47,141 nt of DNA from an uncultured Alphaproteobacteria bacterium (GCA_902628645.1 CACONS010000009.1:1-47141), one strand, 5' to 3'; positions 1 to 8,970 are shown, counted from the stretch's first letter. Notes: a model not told the origin generated them from the letters alone. A program made the numbers and translations.

Positions 1-18
1 AAAAATAGATACATCTAA
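1..18 (+). CDS. possible 3' end of an upstream gene
   Basis: The first 15 bases read as five codons in frame 1 (KNRYI), followed by a TAA at 16-18 whose last A is the first base of the xseB ATG. This one-base stop/start overlap is common in this genome, so a co-directional gene probably ends here. Five residues cannot identify it. Confidence 0.3.
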   Translation, partial: KNRYI

Positions 19-236
19 TGAATAAAGATAATAATTTTGAAAATAATTTAAAAAAACTTGAGTCTATTGTAGAGAAATTAGAAAATGGTGAAGTTGATTT
101 AGAAGAATCTGTAAAACTTTACGAAGAGGGAATGAATTTAAAAAAAGCATGTGAGGAAAAATTAAAAAGTATTGAAAGCCAAATTAAAAAAATTAAGCAA
201 GAAAACAATAAAGTCACAAAAGAAGATTTTAAGTAA
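18..236 (+). CDS. xseB: exodeoxyribonuclease VII small subunit
   Basis: This 72-residue protein is predicted to be the small subunit of exonuclease VII, which binds the large XseA subunit in the cytoplasm and degrades single-stranded DNA to oligonucleotides. The family's core signature is visible: an N-terminal helix (FENNLKKLESIVEKLENGEV) followed by DLEESVKLYEEGM and a lysine-rich helix. The length is typical of the family. The ATG overlaps the stop of whatever lies upstream, and tlyA starts 9 bases after its stop, so the genes are probably co-transcribed. The large subunit is not in this window. Confidence 0.93.
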   Translation: MNKDNNFENNLKKLESIVEKLENGEVDLEESVKLYEEGMNLKKACEEKLKSIESQIKKIKQENNKVTKEDFK

Positions 237-245
237 TTTTCAAAT

Positions 246-995
246 TTGAGTAAAAATCTAAAAACAAGACTTGATCAGCTTTTAATTGATAGAAACTTAG
301 CTGATACTAAATCAAAAGCCCAATCTATGATTATGGCCGGCCAAGTTTATGTAAACGATAAAATTATTACCAAAAGTGGTAACAGTTTTAATGAAAACTC
401 AAAAATAAAAATTAAAAGACTTCACCCTCCATGGGTATCAAGAGGTGCATTCAAATTACTGAAAGCGATAGATCATTTTAAGATTGATATTGAAAATAAA
501 ATTTGTCTAGATATCGGTTCATCAACTGGTGGATTCACAGAAGTTCTTTTAAAAAAAAACGCTAAAAAAATATATTCTATTGATGTCGGTACAAATCAAC
601 TTCATGAAAAATTAAAAAAAGAAAAAAAAATTATCAGTGTAGAAAATTTTAACGCTAAATATTTAGATAACTCAATAATTCATGAAAAAATTAATTTGGT
701 AGTCTGTGATGTTAGTTTCATTAGTCTAACAAAGGTTATAGAACCTAGCTTGAAGCTTTTATCAAGTAAAGCTGAGATTATTTCACTAATTAAGCCACAA
801 TTTGAAACTAATAAAATAAATTTGAAAAAAGGTATTGTGAAAGATCCATTGATTCATGAACAAGTATGTAATGATATATCGAATTGGTTTAAAAAAAAAA
901 TTAAGGCTAAAGTTGTAGGTTTAGTCGAAAGTCCAATAACTGGACCAAAAGGAAATAAAGAATTTTTGATTTACAGTATTTTAAAGAAATCTTAA
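246..995 (+). CDS. tlyA: TlyA family rRNA 2'-O-methyltransferase
   Basis: This 249-residue protein has an S4 RNA-binding domain at residues 8-55 ([19 protein letters not shown]) joined to an FtsJ-type methyltransferase domain. The SAM-binding loop is LDIGSSTGG at 88-96, with CDVSF at 154-158 and KPQFE at 183-187. TlyA proteins methylate ribosomal RNA 2'-OH groups using S-adenosylmethionine; the older name hemolysin A comes from heterologous activity. The start is TTG at 246, just after xseB, because no ATG lies before the S4 domain. The 3' end overlaps the end of convergent aroC by 15 bases. The family call is firm; the exact nucleotide modified is not visible. Confidence 0.92.
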   Translation: MSKNLKTRLDQLLIDRNLADTKSKAQSMIMAGQVYVNDKIITKSGNSFNENSKIKIKRLHPPWVSRGAFKLLKAIDHFKIDIENKICLDIGSSTGGFTEVLLKKNAKKIYSIDVGTNQLHEKLKKEKKIISVENFNAKYLDNSIIHEKINLVVCDVSFISLTKVIEPSLKLLSSKAEIISLIKPQFETNKINLKKGIVKDPLIHEQVCNDISNWFKKKIKAKVVGLVESPITGPKGNKEFLIYSILKKS

Positions 996-2051
996 ACAAT
1001 GATCAGCTATAGTTGTGGCAACCATTGCTTCACCAACAGGAACAGCTCTTATACCAACACATGGATCATGACGACCTTTAGTAGATATTGTTGTTTCTTT
1101 TAATTTAGTATTAATTGTTTTTTTTGTCGATAATATTGAACTTGTCGGTTTTACTACAAATCTAGTAATTAATTCTTGGCCAGTTGTAATGCCCCCAAGA
1201 ACTCCACCATTATTATTTGAAAGAAAAAAAGGTTTTTTATTTTTAATTCTCATTTCATCAACATTAGAAATTCCAGTTTCATAAACACTGCTAAAGCCAT
1301 TTCCCATTTCTACACCCTTAACAGCATTAATAGACATCAATGCCTTAGCTATATCGGAGTCTATTTTTTCATAAATAGGCTCTCCTAATCCAGCGGGCAA
1401 ACCTTTTACTCTAATTTCAATTATAGCACCTAAAGAGGAACCAATTTTTCTTGCAGTTTGTATTTGGTTTTCCCATGTTTTAATAATTTTTTTATCAGGA
1501 CTCCAAAAATTATTTTTTGAAATAAAATTATTATTCCAATTATCATAATTAATTTTATGATTACCTATTTGAATTAATGCACCTGTTATTACAACTTGAT
1601 TTTTTATTTTATTTTTTATGATTTTTCTTGCTATTGCCCCTGCTGCTACTCTCATTGCAGTTTCTCTAGCACTAGATCTACCACCACCCCTATAATCTCT
1701 TATGCCATATTTTTTCCAATATGTGTAATCTGCATGACCTGGTCTAAATTTACTTTTGATATCACCATAATCTTTTGATCTCTGATCTTGATTGTAAATA
1801 ATTAGAGAAATAGGATGACCTGTTGTTTTTCCTTCAAAAGTTCCAGATAGTATTTCAACTTTATCCTCTTCTTTTCTTTGAGTTGTAAATTTCGACTGAC
1901 CAGGTTTTCTTTTATCTAAATAGGGTTGAATATCTTTTTCAGTTAAATTTATGTTTGATGGAACTCCATCGACAACACAACCAATAGCTTTGCCATGGCT
2001 TTCTCCCCATGTGGTAAAGTTAAAGATTTTTCCTATTGAATTAGAAGTCAT
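981..2051 (-). CDS. aroC: chorismate synthase
   Basis: The 356-residue product is predicted to convert 5-enolpyruvylshikimate-3-phosphate to chorismate, the last step of the shikimate pathway, using reduced FMN. Family signatures are clear: GESHG at 16-20, the stretch with [20 protein letters not shown] and RSSARETA near residues 105-130, and [16 protein letters not shown] starting at residue 328. The length is normal. The ATG overlaps the fabI stop in an ATGA arrangement, so fabI and aroC form one transcript. The gene ends inside the end of convergent tlyA. Confidence 0.97.
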   Translation of the reverse strand: MTSNSIGKIFNFTTWGESHGKAIGCVVDGVPSNINLTEKDIQPYLDKRKPGQSKFTTQRKEEDKVEILSGTFEGKTTGHPISLIIYNQDQRSKDYGDIKSKFRPGHADYTYWKKYGIRDYRGGGRSSARETAMRVAAGAIARKIIKNKIKNQVVITGALIQIGNHKINYDNWNNNFISKNNFWSPDKKIIKTWENQIQTARKIGSSLGAIIEIRVKGLPAGLGEPIYEKIDSDIAKALMSINAVKGVEMGNGFSSVYETGISNVDEMRIKNKKPFFLSNNNGGVLGGITTGQELITRFVVKPTSSILSTKKTINTKLKETTISTKGRHDPCVGIRAVPVGEAMVATTIADHCLRFL

Positions 2052-2875
2052 TTTTTAGAATTTGTAAATTCACCTAATAATTCTGAAACACTTTCACTCT
2101 CATCAACTGCAACCATTCCTACAGTATGATAGCCACAATCGACATGTTGTATCTCACCAGTAACGGCACTCCCAAGATCGCTTAAGAGATACAAAGCAGA
2201 ATTTCCAACATCTTGCTGATTTACATTTCTTTTAAGCGGAGCATTAAGTTCGTTCCATTTTAAAATAAATCTAAAATCACCTATTCCTGATGCTGCCAAA
2301 GTTTTAATTGGCCCTGCACTAATGGCATTAACTCTTATATTTTTTTCTCCTAAATCAACTGCTAAATATCTAACACTTGCCTCTAAAGCTGCTTTTGCAA
2401 CTCCCATAACATTATAATGAGGCATAACTTGTTCTGATCCATAATATGTTAAAGTTAAAATTGATCCACCATTATTCATTAAAGGTTCTGCTAGCCTACA
2501 AGCCTCTGTAAAAGAATAACATGATATATGCATAGTTTGTTTAAAATTATCAGAAGATGTATTGTAATATTTACCTCTTAATTCATCTTTGTTGGAAAAA
2601 CCAATTCCATGAACAAGAAAATCTAATTCACCCCATTTATTTTTAAGTGTTTCAAAAACATTATTCATACTTTGTGAGTCTGAAACATCACAAGGAATAA
2701 TAGTGTTAGACCCTATTTCTTCCGCAAGTGGCTGAACTCTTTTTTTAAGAGCTTCTCCTTGATAAGTAAGCGCAATTTCTGCTCCCTGTTCTGCTAATTT
2801 TTTCGCAATACCCCAAGCAATAGATCTGTCATTTGCCACTCCCATAATCAGACCTTTTTTATTTTGCATCAACAT
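2048..2875 (-). CDS. fabI: enoyl-[acyl-carrier-protein] reductase (NADH)
   Basis: FabI reduces trans-2-enoyl-ACP to acyl-ACP in each cycle of type II fatty acid synthesis. The nucleotide-binding start ([20 protein letters not shown]), Tyr144, and the catalytic Tyr154 and Lys161 in YNVMGVAK match the E. coli enzyme's Y146, Y156 and K163. An open frame continues upstream to 3019, but those 48 residues are low-complexity Y/I/K-rich sequence that overlaps pdxH. I therefore start at the ATG at 2873-2875, giving 275 aa; a second ATG at 2867-2869 is equally possible. aroC follows with an ATGA overlap. pdxH is divergent. Confidence 0.95.
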   Translation of the reverse strand: MLMQNKKGLIMGVANDRSIAWGIAKKLAEQGAEIALTYQGEALKKRVQPLAEEIGSNTIIPCDVSDSQSMNNVFETLKNKWGELDFLVHGIGFSNKDELRGKYYNTSSDNFKQTMHISCYSFTEACRLAEPLMNNGGSILTLTYYGSEQVMPHYNVMGVAKAALEASVRYLAVDLGEKNIRVNAISAGPIKTLAASGIGDFRFILKWNELNAPLKRNVNQQDVGNSALYLLSDLGSAVTGEIQHVDCGYHTVGMVAVDESESVSELLGEFTNSKK

Positions 2876-2943
2876 ATTGTAAATCAGTGTTTTTTTATAA
2901 ATATAGATATATATACTTATAAAATAATATTCATATCTATAAT
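2876..2943. promoter_or_regulatory. divergent AT-rich promoter region between fabI and pdxH
   Basis: These 68 bases separate the two outward-facing start codons and are almost entirely A and T, with several TATAAT-like hexamers on both strands. One of them, at 2938-2943, touches the pdxH ATG, too close to serve it in the usual way. Both genes need a promoter here, but I cannot pick a unique -35/-10 pair. Confidence 0.45.
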
Positions 2944-3549
2944 ATGCAATCAAATCAAAAATTAATAAATTCTGATAAAAAACCAATTGAACTTTTTCAA
3001 GAATGGTTTGAAGAGGCAAAGAAAAGTGAAATCAATGATCCAAATGCTATGAACCTTGCTACTATATCTTCTGATGGCAAGCCCAGCTCGCGAATTGTTT
3101 TACTCAAATCATATGATGATAAAGGGTTTGTTTTTTACACAAATTCAAATAGTAAAAAGGGGAGAGCAATTAAAAACAATGATAGTGTAGCTTTAAATTT
3201 TCATTGGAAAACACTTCAAAGACAAATAAGAATAGAAGGTAATGTTTCACAAATTTCAAATGCTGAAGCTGATGAATATTATAATTCAAGGCCACTAGGA
3301 AGTAGAATAGGAGCTTGGGCTTCATTACAGTCAGAAGAACTAGATGATAGATCGACATTAACAAAAAGAGTAGATGAGTTTGAAAAAAAATTTTCAGATA
3401 ATGATGTACCAAGACCTTCACATTGGAATGGTTACTTAGTAGCGCCTGTATTAATTGAATTTTGGCAAGATATGCCCTTCAGATTGCATGACAGACTTGA
3501 ATTCCGTATGGAAAATGATGGTTGGGTTACAAGAAAATTATATCCTTAA
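2944..3549 (+). CDS. pdxH: pyridoxamine 5'-phosphate oxidase
   Basis: This 201-residue FMN enzyme is predicted to oxidise pyridoxine or pyridoxamine 5'-phosphate to pyridoxal 5'-phosphate, the last step of vitamin B6 synthesis and salvage. Conserved family blocks are visible: SSRIVLLKSYDDKGFVFYTN with S-KKGRAI (FMN phosphate contacts), FHWKTLQRQIRIEG, RPLGSRIGAWAS and the C-terminal FWQDMPFRLHDRLEF, close to the family's FWQG-RLHDR block. The protein ends in the usual RKLYP-type tail. Its TAA shares bases with the stop of the convergent gene downstream (4-base overlap). Confidence 0.95.
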   Translation: MQSNQKLINSDKKPIELFQEWFEEAKKSEINDPNAMNLATISSDGKPSSRIVLLKSYDDKGFVFYTNSNSKKGRAIKNNDSVALNFHWKTLQRQIRIEGNVSQISNAEADEYYNSRPLGSRIGAWASLQSEELDDRSTLTKRVDEFEKKFSDNDVPRPSHWNGYLVAPVLIEFWQDMPFRLHDRLEFRMENDGWVTRKLYP

Positions 3550-3980
3550 TTATCTTCTTTCCATTTTTGTAAAATCCATGAACTAGAATTTGATTTATTG
3601 TCACCTCCTATACCCCAAAGTAACTGTATATTATTTTTTTCACAGAATATTGATTCTGGTGTTGTACTATTATTTCTATCACCTCCATTTGCAAATTTAA
3701 TAATTGATTTTGGATATTTATTTTTTACTTTTTTAAGACCATCGATGCACGTCTTATCTTCATCATCAAATTCTATAACATCAATAACATTTTTTAACTC
3801 ATTCATAATTATAGTTCTTTCAATAAAAGGAAGAAATTCCTTACCCTTCTTTTTTTGAAGCCATAAATCAGAATTTAGCAAAACTACAACTTCACCATGT
3901 TTAGCAGCTTCTTTAATTAATTTTATATGACCACTGTGAATTGGGTCAAAACCTCCACTGACAACAACTATTTCACGCAT
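3546..3980 (-). CDS. small cytidylyl/adenylyltransferase-fold protein of unknown substrate
   Basis: The 144-residue product has the nucleotidyltransferase HxGH-type motif at residues 9-18 (GGFDPIHSGH) and a conserved NSDLW segment after the second strand. Proteins of this superfamily (TagD, the RfaE C-terminal domain, PPAT) transfer CMP or AMP from CTP or ATP to a phosphorylated small molecule. A FANGGDRNN stretch near residues 96-104 resembles the glycerol-phosphate or heptose nucleotidyltransferase subgroup, but no partner kinase or sugar gene lies nearby. The ATG overlaps the pyrE 3' end by 8 bases, so it is the last gene of the pyrE transcript. The substrate is unknown. Confidence 0.8.
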   Translation of the reverse strand: MREIVVVSGGFDPIHSGHIKLIKEAAKHGEVVVLLNSDLWLQKKKGKEFLPFIERTIIMNELKNVIDVIEFDDEDKTCIDGLKKVKNKYPKSIIKFANGGDRNNSTTPESIFCEKNNIQLLWGIGGDNKSNSSSWILQKWKEDN

Positions 3981-4608
3981 ACTTGCTTCGCCATTTTTCT
4001 GGATCTTCTAAAAATTCTTTTAAGTTTGAAACCTTATCTTCAGAAAATATTTTTTCACTTTCAATATAATTTATTATATCTTTCCAAGTACACAGTGAGT
4101 GCATATTTACATTTAATTTAAATAATTCTGACTCTTTGAAATTAAAAATATCATAATAAAATATTACAAATATATCTTTAACTTTTAATCCAGCTTCACG
4201 CATTGCATTAATAAAAATTATTTTACTACCTCCATCAGTAGCCAGATCTTCAACTAAAAGAGCTTTTTGATTATTTTCAAATTCACCTTCAATTTGTTTG
4301 TTTTTTCCAAAACCTTTTGTTTTTTTTCTGATGTAAATCATTTGTTTATCTAATTTTTGAGAAATAAAAGCAGCATAGGGAATTCCAGCAGTTTCTCCAC
4401 CAGCAATAATTTCTGCCTCAATATTATTTTTAGATAAATAATCTACGGCTTTATCAATTATAAAATTTCTTTCTTTTGTAAAAGAAATAATTTTTCTACA
4501 ATCAACATAAACAGGACTAGCTAAGCCCGATGTAAGAGTAAAATATTTATCAAATGAAAAATTAACAGACTTTATATCTACTAATATTTTAGCTATCTCT
4601 TTTGACAT
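3973..4608 (-). CDS. pyrE: orotate phosphoribosyltransferase
   Basis: PyrE joins orotate to PRPP to form orotidine 5'-phosphate in pyrimidine synthesis. The PRPP-binding loop is ALLVEDLATDGGS at residues 116-128. An early TSGLASPVYVDCR block (26-38) and a basic RKKTKGFGK loop (94-102) fit the catalytic loop and orotate site. The length of 211 aa is normal. The start ATG lies 4 bases downstream of the universal stress protein stop, so the gene appears to belong to the exporter/stress-protein operon, an unusual place for a pyrimidine gene. Confidence 0.94.
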   Translation of the reverse strand: MSKEIAKILVDIKSVNFSFDKYFTLTSGLASPVYVDCRKIISFTKERNFIIDKAVDYLSKNNIEAEIIAGGETAGIPYAAFISQKLDKQMIYIRKKTKGFGKNKQIEGEFENNQKALLVEDLATDGGSKIIFINAMREAGLKVKDIFVIFYYDIFNFKESELFKLNVNMHSLCTWKDIINYIESEKIFSEDKVSNLKEFLEDPEKWRSKYA

Positions 4609-4612
4609 TTTT

Positions 4613-5086
4613 TCAAGTTATTTGTGCAATATGTTCAAATGATAAATTTCCAGGCACAATCATTATTGGTATTCTTAGGTTTGTTATTTCATTACTCACC
4701 AAAGAAGTTATTATTGGACCAGGATTTTTACTATTTGGATTAGTATTGGCAGCTAAAACAAGAACATTAATATTTTTTTCCTCATCTAATAATTGTTTTA
4801 ATTCAGCTATAGTATCCCCCTCTCTTAAAGAGAGAGCAGGATAGTCACCTGTTCTTTCTTGGACAAATGAGGCAGCCTTTTTAAGAACTGTTTCTGCTTC
4901 TTCTCTAGCTTCCTCTTTCATAATGTCTGTAACACCTTTTGTTGTTAGAACATCTAAAGGCTCTATGAATGTTGCAATTATAATTTTTCTTCCCGTTTTT
5001 TTTGATCTTGCACAAGCATACTCAAGAGCTGTATTCATTTCTTCTGAATTATCTGCAACAACTAGAATATATCTATCATCACTCAT
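4613..5086 (-). CDS. universal stress protein (UspA family)
   Basis: The 157-residue sequence has the Usp fold pattern: an N-terminal strand RYILVVADNSEEMNTALEYA, a middle ALSLREGDTIAELKQLLDE stretch, and a C-terminal IPIMIVPG strand. The usual ATP-binding G-x2-G-x9-G-S/T motif is not clear: the segment around NTNPNSKNPGPIITSLVS differs, so ATP binding is uncertain. Its ATG overlaps the upstream Alph_Pro_TM gene's stop by 4 bases and pyrE follows at once. Usp domains are often paired with transporters as stress or energy sensors; that role here is inference. Confidence 0.85.
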   Translation of the reverse strand: MSDDRYILVVADNSEEMNTALEYACARSKKTGRKIIIATFIEPLDVLTTKGVTDIMKEEAREEAETVLKKAASFVQERTGDYPALSLREGDTIAELKQLLDEEKNINVLVLAANTNPNSKNPGPIITSLVSNEITNLRIPIMIVPGNLSFEHIAQIT

Positions 5087-5847
5087 TTACTTCTCCTAAA
5101 TAAAGCAGCAGCAATAAAACCTGAAAATATTGAGAAGATAATTACAAAAACTCCGTATGTAGCTGCATTTTCATTGGCAAAGTCAAATATTTGACTTCCT
5201 ATGCCAGTTTTTTTTATAACTATATTTTTTTGATCAGAACTCATAATAGTATTATTTCTTATATAGTAAATATCAACATTATAAATCCCTGGTATTGTAT
5301 TTGTTGGAAAAAAAACGCTAGTTTGAAATAATTTATCTTTGACCTTTTTCATTTCAAAACTTTTATAAAATGATTGCTCTTTTTTTATTCTAACAAAATT
5401 TTCATTCCAATTTTTTTGGTCATTTTTGAAAATAAAATTTTGATTAAAAGTCTTATTATTTAAAATTTTTTCAAAACTTAGATCATCATTAATTAATATC
5501 GATTCAGGCAAGATTTCGTTAATTTCTTTTGATGAGGATAAAAAGAATAAAGATGGAATGTTACTATAGGTAACGTATTGATTATTTATCCATATTCCAA
5601 AATACCTCTCTTTTTTTTGTATTCTCATTTTTGACAGTGGACCTTTTATTGTCAAAAGTGTCTCATGATCATTTTTTAGTAATCCAAAAATAATAATTTC
5701 TTTTCCATTAAAATCTGTTTTTAATTCAATACTATCCTCAGATAAGTCAAAGTAAATTTCTTCAGCATGAAGAAAGTTATAAAAAAAAATTATAGTCAAT
5801 AAAATTGTTATATTAAAAGCAAACTTTATAAAAAAATTTTTAATCAT
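5083..5847 (-). CDS. Alph_Pro_TM (TIGR02186-like) exported membrane-anchored protein
   Basis: The 254-residue protein starts with a hydrophobic signal segment ending in LHAEE (likely signal peptidase cleavage after Ala28). It continues with a beta-rich extracytoplasmic domain and ends with one transmembrane helix (about 229-247) followed by a short basic FRRSK tail, so most of the protein should sit in the periplasm. Size, topology and position beside a TauE/SafE exporter match the alphaproteobacterial family annotated as TIGR02186/Alph_Pro_TM, whose function is unknown. It overlaps both operon neighbours by 4-8 bases. Confidence 0.72.
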   Translation of the reverse strand: MIKNFFIKFAFNITILLTIIFFYNFLHAEEIYFDLSEDSIELKTDFNGKEIIIFGLLKNDHETLLTIKGPLSKMRIQKKERYFGIWINNQYVTYSNIPSLFFLSSSKEINEILPESILINDDLSFEKILNNKTFNQNFIFKNDQKNWNENFVRIKKEQSFYKSFEMKKVKDKLFQTSVFFPTNTIPGIYNVDIYYIRNNTIMSSDQKNIVIKKTGIGSQIFDFANENAATYGVFVIIFSIFSGFIAAALFRRSK

Positions 5848-6247
5848 CTATTTTTGTCACTTCTAAAATATAAAATTCTAAATAAAACCCAATTAGTGCA
5901 AAAAAAGATACTAATAAAAAAGATGCTTTCTCAATCAATATATCAACCACTAATATATCTTTTTGCATAAGCATATAAATTGGAATTATAGTAGATAAAA
6001 TAATAATACTTAGTTTTGCAAATGAATCATTAAATAATATGTCTTTAAATATTTTATTAAGATCTTTTTTAATAAATACCCTGAAATTTGACCAAATATA
6101 TATTTTGTTACATGAATTTATAACAATTAATAGAATTAAAAAATATTCAATGTTCTTTAGATTAAATTCAATAGTTGTAAAAATAAAATATATGAAGAGA
6201 CAAACTACGATCAATAAATTAATTGAAAAATTAAATATTGATATCAT
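5840..6247 (-). CDS. small integral membrane protein, function unknown
   Basis: The 135-residue product is highly hydrophobic, with about four predicted transmembrane segments (roughly residues 5-25, 32-48, 74-93 and 105-128). A basic loop between the second and third contains KKDLNKIFKD. I do not recognise a family. The ATG overlaps the stop of the TauE-type exporter in an ATGA arrangement and its end overlaps the next gene, so it is translated with them and may be an accessory membrane subunit. That role is inference. Confidence 0.7.
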   Translation of the reverse strand: MISIFNFSINLLIVVCLFIYFIFTTIEFNLKNIEYFLILLIVINSCNKIYIWSNFRVFIKKDLNKIFKDILFNDSFAKLSIIILSTIIPIYMLMQKDILVVDILIEKASFLLVSFFALIGFYLEFYILEVTKIDD

Positions 6248-7158
6248 ATCATTACCAATGAAAATAAATCATTTGGCCTTAGAACAAGATCAGTAAATAT
6301 TTTACCACAGACACCAAGTACCAATATAGCTAAAATACCTCTTAAATATTCAGCTCTTAATTTAGATCCAAAAATTACACCAACTTGTGCTCCAATTACT
6401 CCTCCAAATATCATTAGTGCAGACAGCACTATATCTACATTATAATTAATGTATGATTGAAAGAATGTAGCATTAGCAGTAACAAAAATTATTTGAAATA
6501 ATGATGTTCCAACTACTATACTTGTTGGCATTCCAAGTATGTATACCATTGCTGGTATCATTATAAATCCTCCACCAACTCCCATCATTGCGGACATTAC
6601 TCCAACAGCGAACCCTATCAGTACAGGTGGTATTGCACTTATATAAAGTTTTGATCTATGAAAGCGAACTTTGAATGGAAGTCCGTGAAACCAAGAATGT
6701 TGATGCAGTTTTGTTCTTTTGGTATTTCTTGCTCTATATTGTTTTATTGTGGTTCTAGCACTTTCAAATGCCATACTAAAACCAATAAAACCTAAAAAGA
6801 AAAGAAATAATAACTGAATAACTAAATCTATTTGTCCAAAGTTTCTTAGAAAACTGAAAATATTTACACCAACTGTGGAGCCAATTAAACCTCCTATTAT
6901 CAGGAATATTCCCATCTTTATATCAACATTTCTTTTCCTCCAGTGAGCAATAAAACCTGATACTGAAGTTGCTAAAACGTGCGGAGCTTCAGAGCCAACA
7001 GCTACAACTGGAGGAATACCTAAAAAAATTAATAATGGTGTCATTAAAAATCCACCTCCAACACCAAAAATTCCTGAAAGAATTCCTATACTCATACCAA
7101 TAAAGATAATGAGAAAAATGTTGACGTTCATTTCAGCTATTGGAAGGTAAATTGACAT
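6244..7158 (-). CDS. TauE/SafE family membrane exporter
   Basis: This 304-residue permease shows the duplicated family signature GVGGGF at residues 32-37 and 193-198, each followed by a membrane segment, and about eight transmembrane helices in two halves. A basic, probably cytoplasmic loop (131-172) joins the halves. TauE/SafE proteins export sulfite, sulfoacetate or related organosulfur anions in studied cases; the substrate here is not determined. It is the first gene of a tightly overlapping run down to position 3546. SAR11-type cells catabolise sulfonates and sulfonium compounds, which would fit sulfite disposal (inference). Confidence 0.85.
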   Translation of the reverse strand: MSIYLPIAEMNVNIFLIIFIGMSIGILSGIFGVGGGFLMTPLLIFLGIPPVVAVGSEAPHVLATSVSGFIAHWRKRNVDIKMGIFLIIGGLIGSTVGVNIFSFLRNFGQIDLVIQLLFLFFLGFIGFSMAFESARTTIKQYRARNTKRTKLHQHSWFHGLPFKVRFHRSKLYISAIPPVLIGFAVGVMSAMMGVGGGFIMIPAMVYILGMPTSIVVGTSLFQIIFVTANATFFQSYINYNVDIVLSALMIFGGVIGAQVGVIFGSKLRAEYLRGILAILVLGVCGKIFTDLVLRPNDLFSLVMI

Positions 7159-7165
7159 ATTTTTT

Positions 7166-7201
7166 TATAAATTTTATATAATTATTACTTGATAAGCACA
7201 A
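7166..7201 (-). promoter_or_regulatory. probable promoter of the TauE-usp-pyrE operon
   Basis: On the minus strand TTGTGC (7201-7196) is followed after 17 bases by TATAAA (7178-7173), placing a start of transcription near 7166, about 8 bases before the exporter ATG. It lies in the 63-base gap after yeiH, the only gap of note upstream of this operon. The assignment is by eye. Confidence 0.42.
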
Positions 7202-7221
7202 ATTAAATTTATTTTAGAAAA

Positions 7222-8316
7222 TTATATAAAATTATTGAGTAGTATGATTCCGATATAACTTACAATTCCAACACAACAAGCTGCAGAAAAACCAACATAA
7301 AATGGTCTTATACCTAAGCTTTTTAAAGAAACTAAATTTGTACTTATGCCAACAGCTGCCATTGCTATTGCTAGAGAATACTCAGCGATAGATTTAATAA
7401 TATTGATGATTAATTGCCAGTTATTATTAGTTAATATTTCAAAAGCTAAGTTACTATTTTGAATTCCATAATCTCCAATTGATCTGATAAGACCCATAAG
7501 AATAAAACCAATTATGAAAATTGGAAACATAGATATTATTGATGGTTTGTTATTATTTTCACCAATGTTATTTCTTAGATACATATAGCTTATTGCAGGA
7601 ATGACAATTATCATACTAACATTTCTTACTAATTTTGTAATCGTGGCTATATCCATAGTTTTTGGTGAATTGAATTGCTCAGCATATATTAATCCAGCAC
7701 CAGCAACTTGAGCTGTTTCATGTATTGAAGTTCCGAGAAATAATCCTGAAGCTAACTCATCTCCACTAAAAAGATAATATGCGATAAATGGATAGAGTAA
7801 CATTGCAATTATTCCAAATATTGTAATATTAGCTATGGCATAAGCAACCTCCTCTTTATCAGCATTAATTGCAGGGCTAGTTGCTACAATTGCGGATGCT
7901 CCACAAATACTTGTTCCAACTGCAATTAATGACCCCATTTTTGAAGAAACATTTAATAACTTACATAAATAATTTACAACCAAGATTGATATAATAATAC
8001 AAGAAACAATTAGAGGTATTCCAACTATTCCAACTTTAAAAATATCTAAAAGTCCTAGTCTAATACCAAGACATATTATTCCTAATCTGAGAATAAATTT
8101 TAAAGAAAACTTAATTCCGTGTAATAAAAAATTATTAATATGAAATATATTTCCTATCAAAAGACCAAATATAATTGATAGCATTATTGGTGATATTGGA
8201 CTTTTTTTTAAATTTAAAATTTCTATTCCGATAAAATCACTTAGGTATATGCCTGAATAAGCAATTACAAAACAAAAGATAATTCCTGGAAATTTTTTAT
8301 ATATCGAGCTTATCAT
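7222..8316 (-). CDS. YeiH family putative sulfate exporter (UPF0324)
   Basis: The 364-residue product is a polytopic membrane protein with around ten transmembrane helices. Family-typical blocks include GTSICGASAIVATSPAI near residues 133-149, TSIHETAQVAGAG near 197-209, and the repeated IRLGLL and AAVGISTNL segments. The YeiH/UPF0324 family is annotated as putative sulfate exporter, but direct biochemical evidence for the substrate is thin. It lies upstream of a TauE/SafE exporter on the same strand, so two unrelated anion exporter families sit together. The start ATG is at 8314-8316. Confidence 0.85.
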   Translation of the reverse strand: MISSIYKKFPGIIFCFVIAYSGIYLSDFIGIEILNLKKSPISPIMLSIIFGLLIGNIFHINNFLLHGIKFSLKFILRLGIICLGIRLGLLDIFKVGIVGIPLIVSCIIISILVVNYLCKLLNVSSKMGSLIAVGTSICGASAIVATSPAINADKEEVAYAIANITIFGIIAMLLYPFIAYYLFSGDELASGLFLGTSIHETAQVAGAGLIYAEQFNSPKTMDIATITKLVRNVSMIIVIPAISYMYLRNNIGENNNKPSIISMFPIFIIGFILMGLIRSIGDYGIQNSNLAFEILTNNNWQLIINIIKSIAEYSLAIAMAAVGISTNLVSLKSLGIRPFYVGFSAACCVGIVSYIGIILLNNFI

Positions 8317-8367
8317 TTAAAATATTCTTTATACAAAAAAAATATTTTTTATATATTTATATTAAGC

Positions 8368-8970
8368 CTAGATATTTTTTGCAGTATTCCATTCTTCTTG
8401 AGTATTTATATTGAAAAAATTCTTTTCCTGGATTTTGTCAAATTCAACAAATTTATATTTGTGTTTTTTAACCCAATACATAATTTTACTATTTTTTAAT
8501 TTTAACTCATTTTCTAAGCTAGTTATCAACGATATATGCCACATTGCTATTACAGGATGATGTCTACTATTTGATCTTGCAATCAATATTTTTATATTTT
8601 CATCATATGCTTCTAAAAATTTATCTAAAAGATTATCAGGTAAAAATGGGGTATCACTTGGAACAGTAAAAACCCATTCTTTGTTTCTGTAATTTTCTTT
8701 AGCCCACAACATAGATGTGTGAATCCCTGCTAAAGGTCCCAGAAAACCTTTAAATCTATCTTCAATTATTGGGTAATTAATTTTCTTGAAATTTTCTAAG
8801 TCATTAGCATTTATTATTATTTCATTATTATATTTCGAAAGCTTGTTTATTATTTTTTCTAAGATTGTAATTCCATTTATTTTAGCAAAAGTTTTTAATC
8901 CACCTTCAAATCTTTTCGACTGACCACCAGCAAGTATGGCAAACAAAATTTTGTTATTATTTATGGTCAA
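8368..8970 (-). CDS. mobA: molybdenum cofactor guanylyltransferase
   Basis: MobA attaches GMP from GTP to Mo-molybdopterin, giving the guanine dinucleotide cofactor used by formate dehydrogenase. Motifs are the GTP-binding LAGGQSKRFEGGLK (13-26), GPLAGI (78-83) and PSDTPF (104-109); the last is the metal-binding segment. The length of 200 aa is normal. The ATG lies 14 bases inside the 3' end of fdhD, so the two are translationally linked. The neighbours fdhD, mobB, moeA and the formate dehydrogenase genes support the call. Confidence 0.93.
   Translation of the reverse strand: MTINNNKILFAILAGGQSKRFEGGLKTFAKINGITILEKIINKLSKYNNEIIINANDLENFKKINYPIIEDRFKGFLGPLAGIHTSMLWAKENYRNKEWVFTVPSDTPFLPDNLLDKFLEAYDENIKILIARSNSRHHPVIAMWHISLITSLENELKLKNSKIMYWVKKHKYKFVEFDKIQEKNFFNINTQEEWNTAKNI

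Noticed and set aside
1596..1778. 60-residue frame on + inside aroC
   Set aside because: Phe/Tyr/Ser-rich shadow of the strongly conserved GHADY and RSSARE region of chorismate synthase.
2876..3019. N-terminal extension of fabI by 48 residues
   Set aside because: The extra residues are Y/I/K-rich, overlap the coding part of pdxH and are absent from the FabI family, whose conserved start is just after the ATG at 2875.
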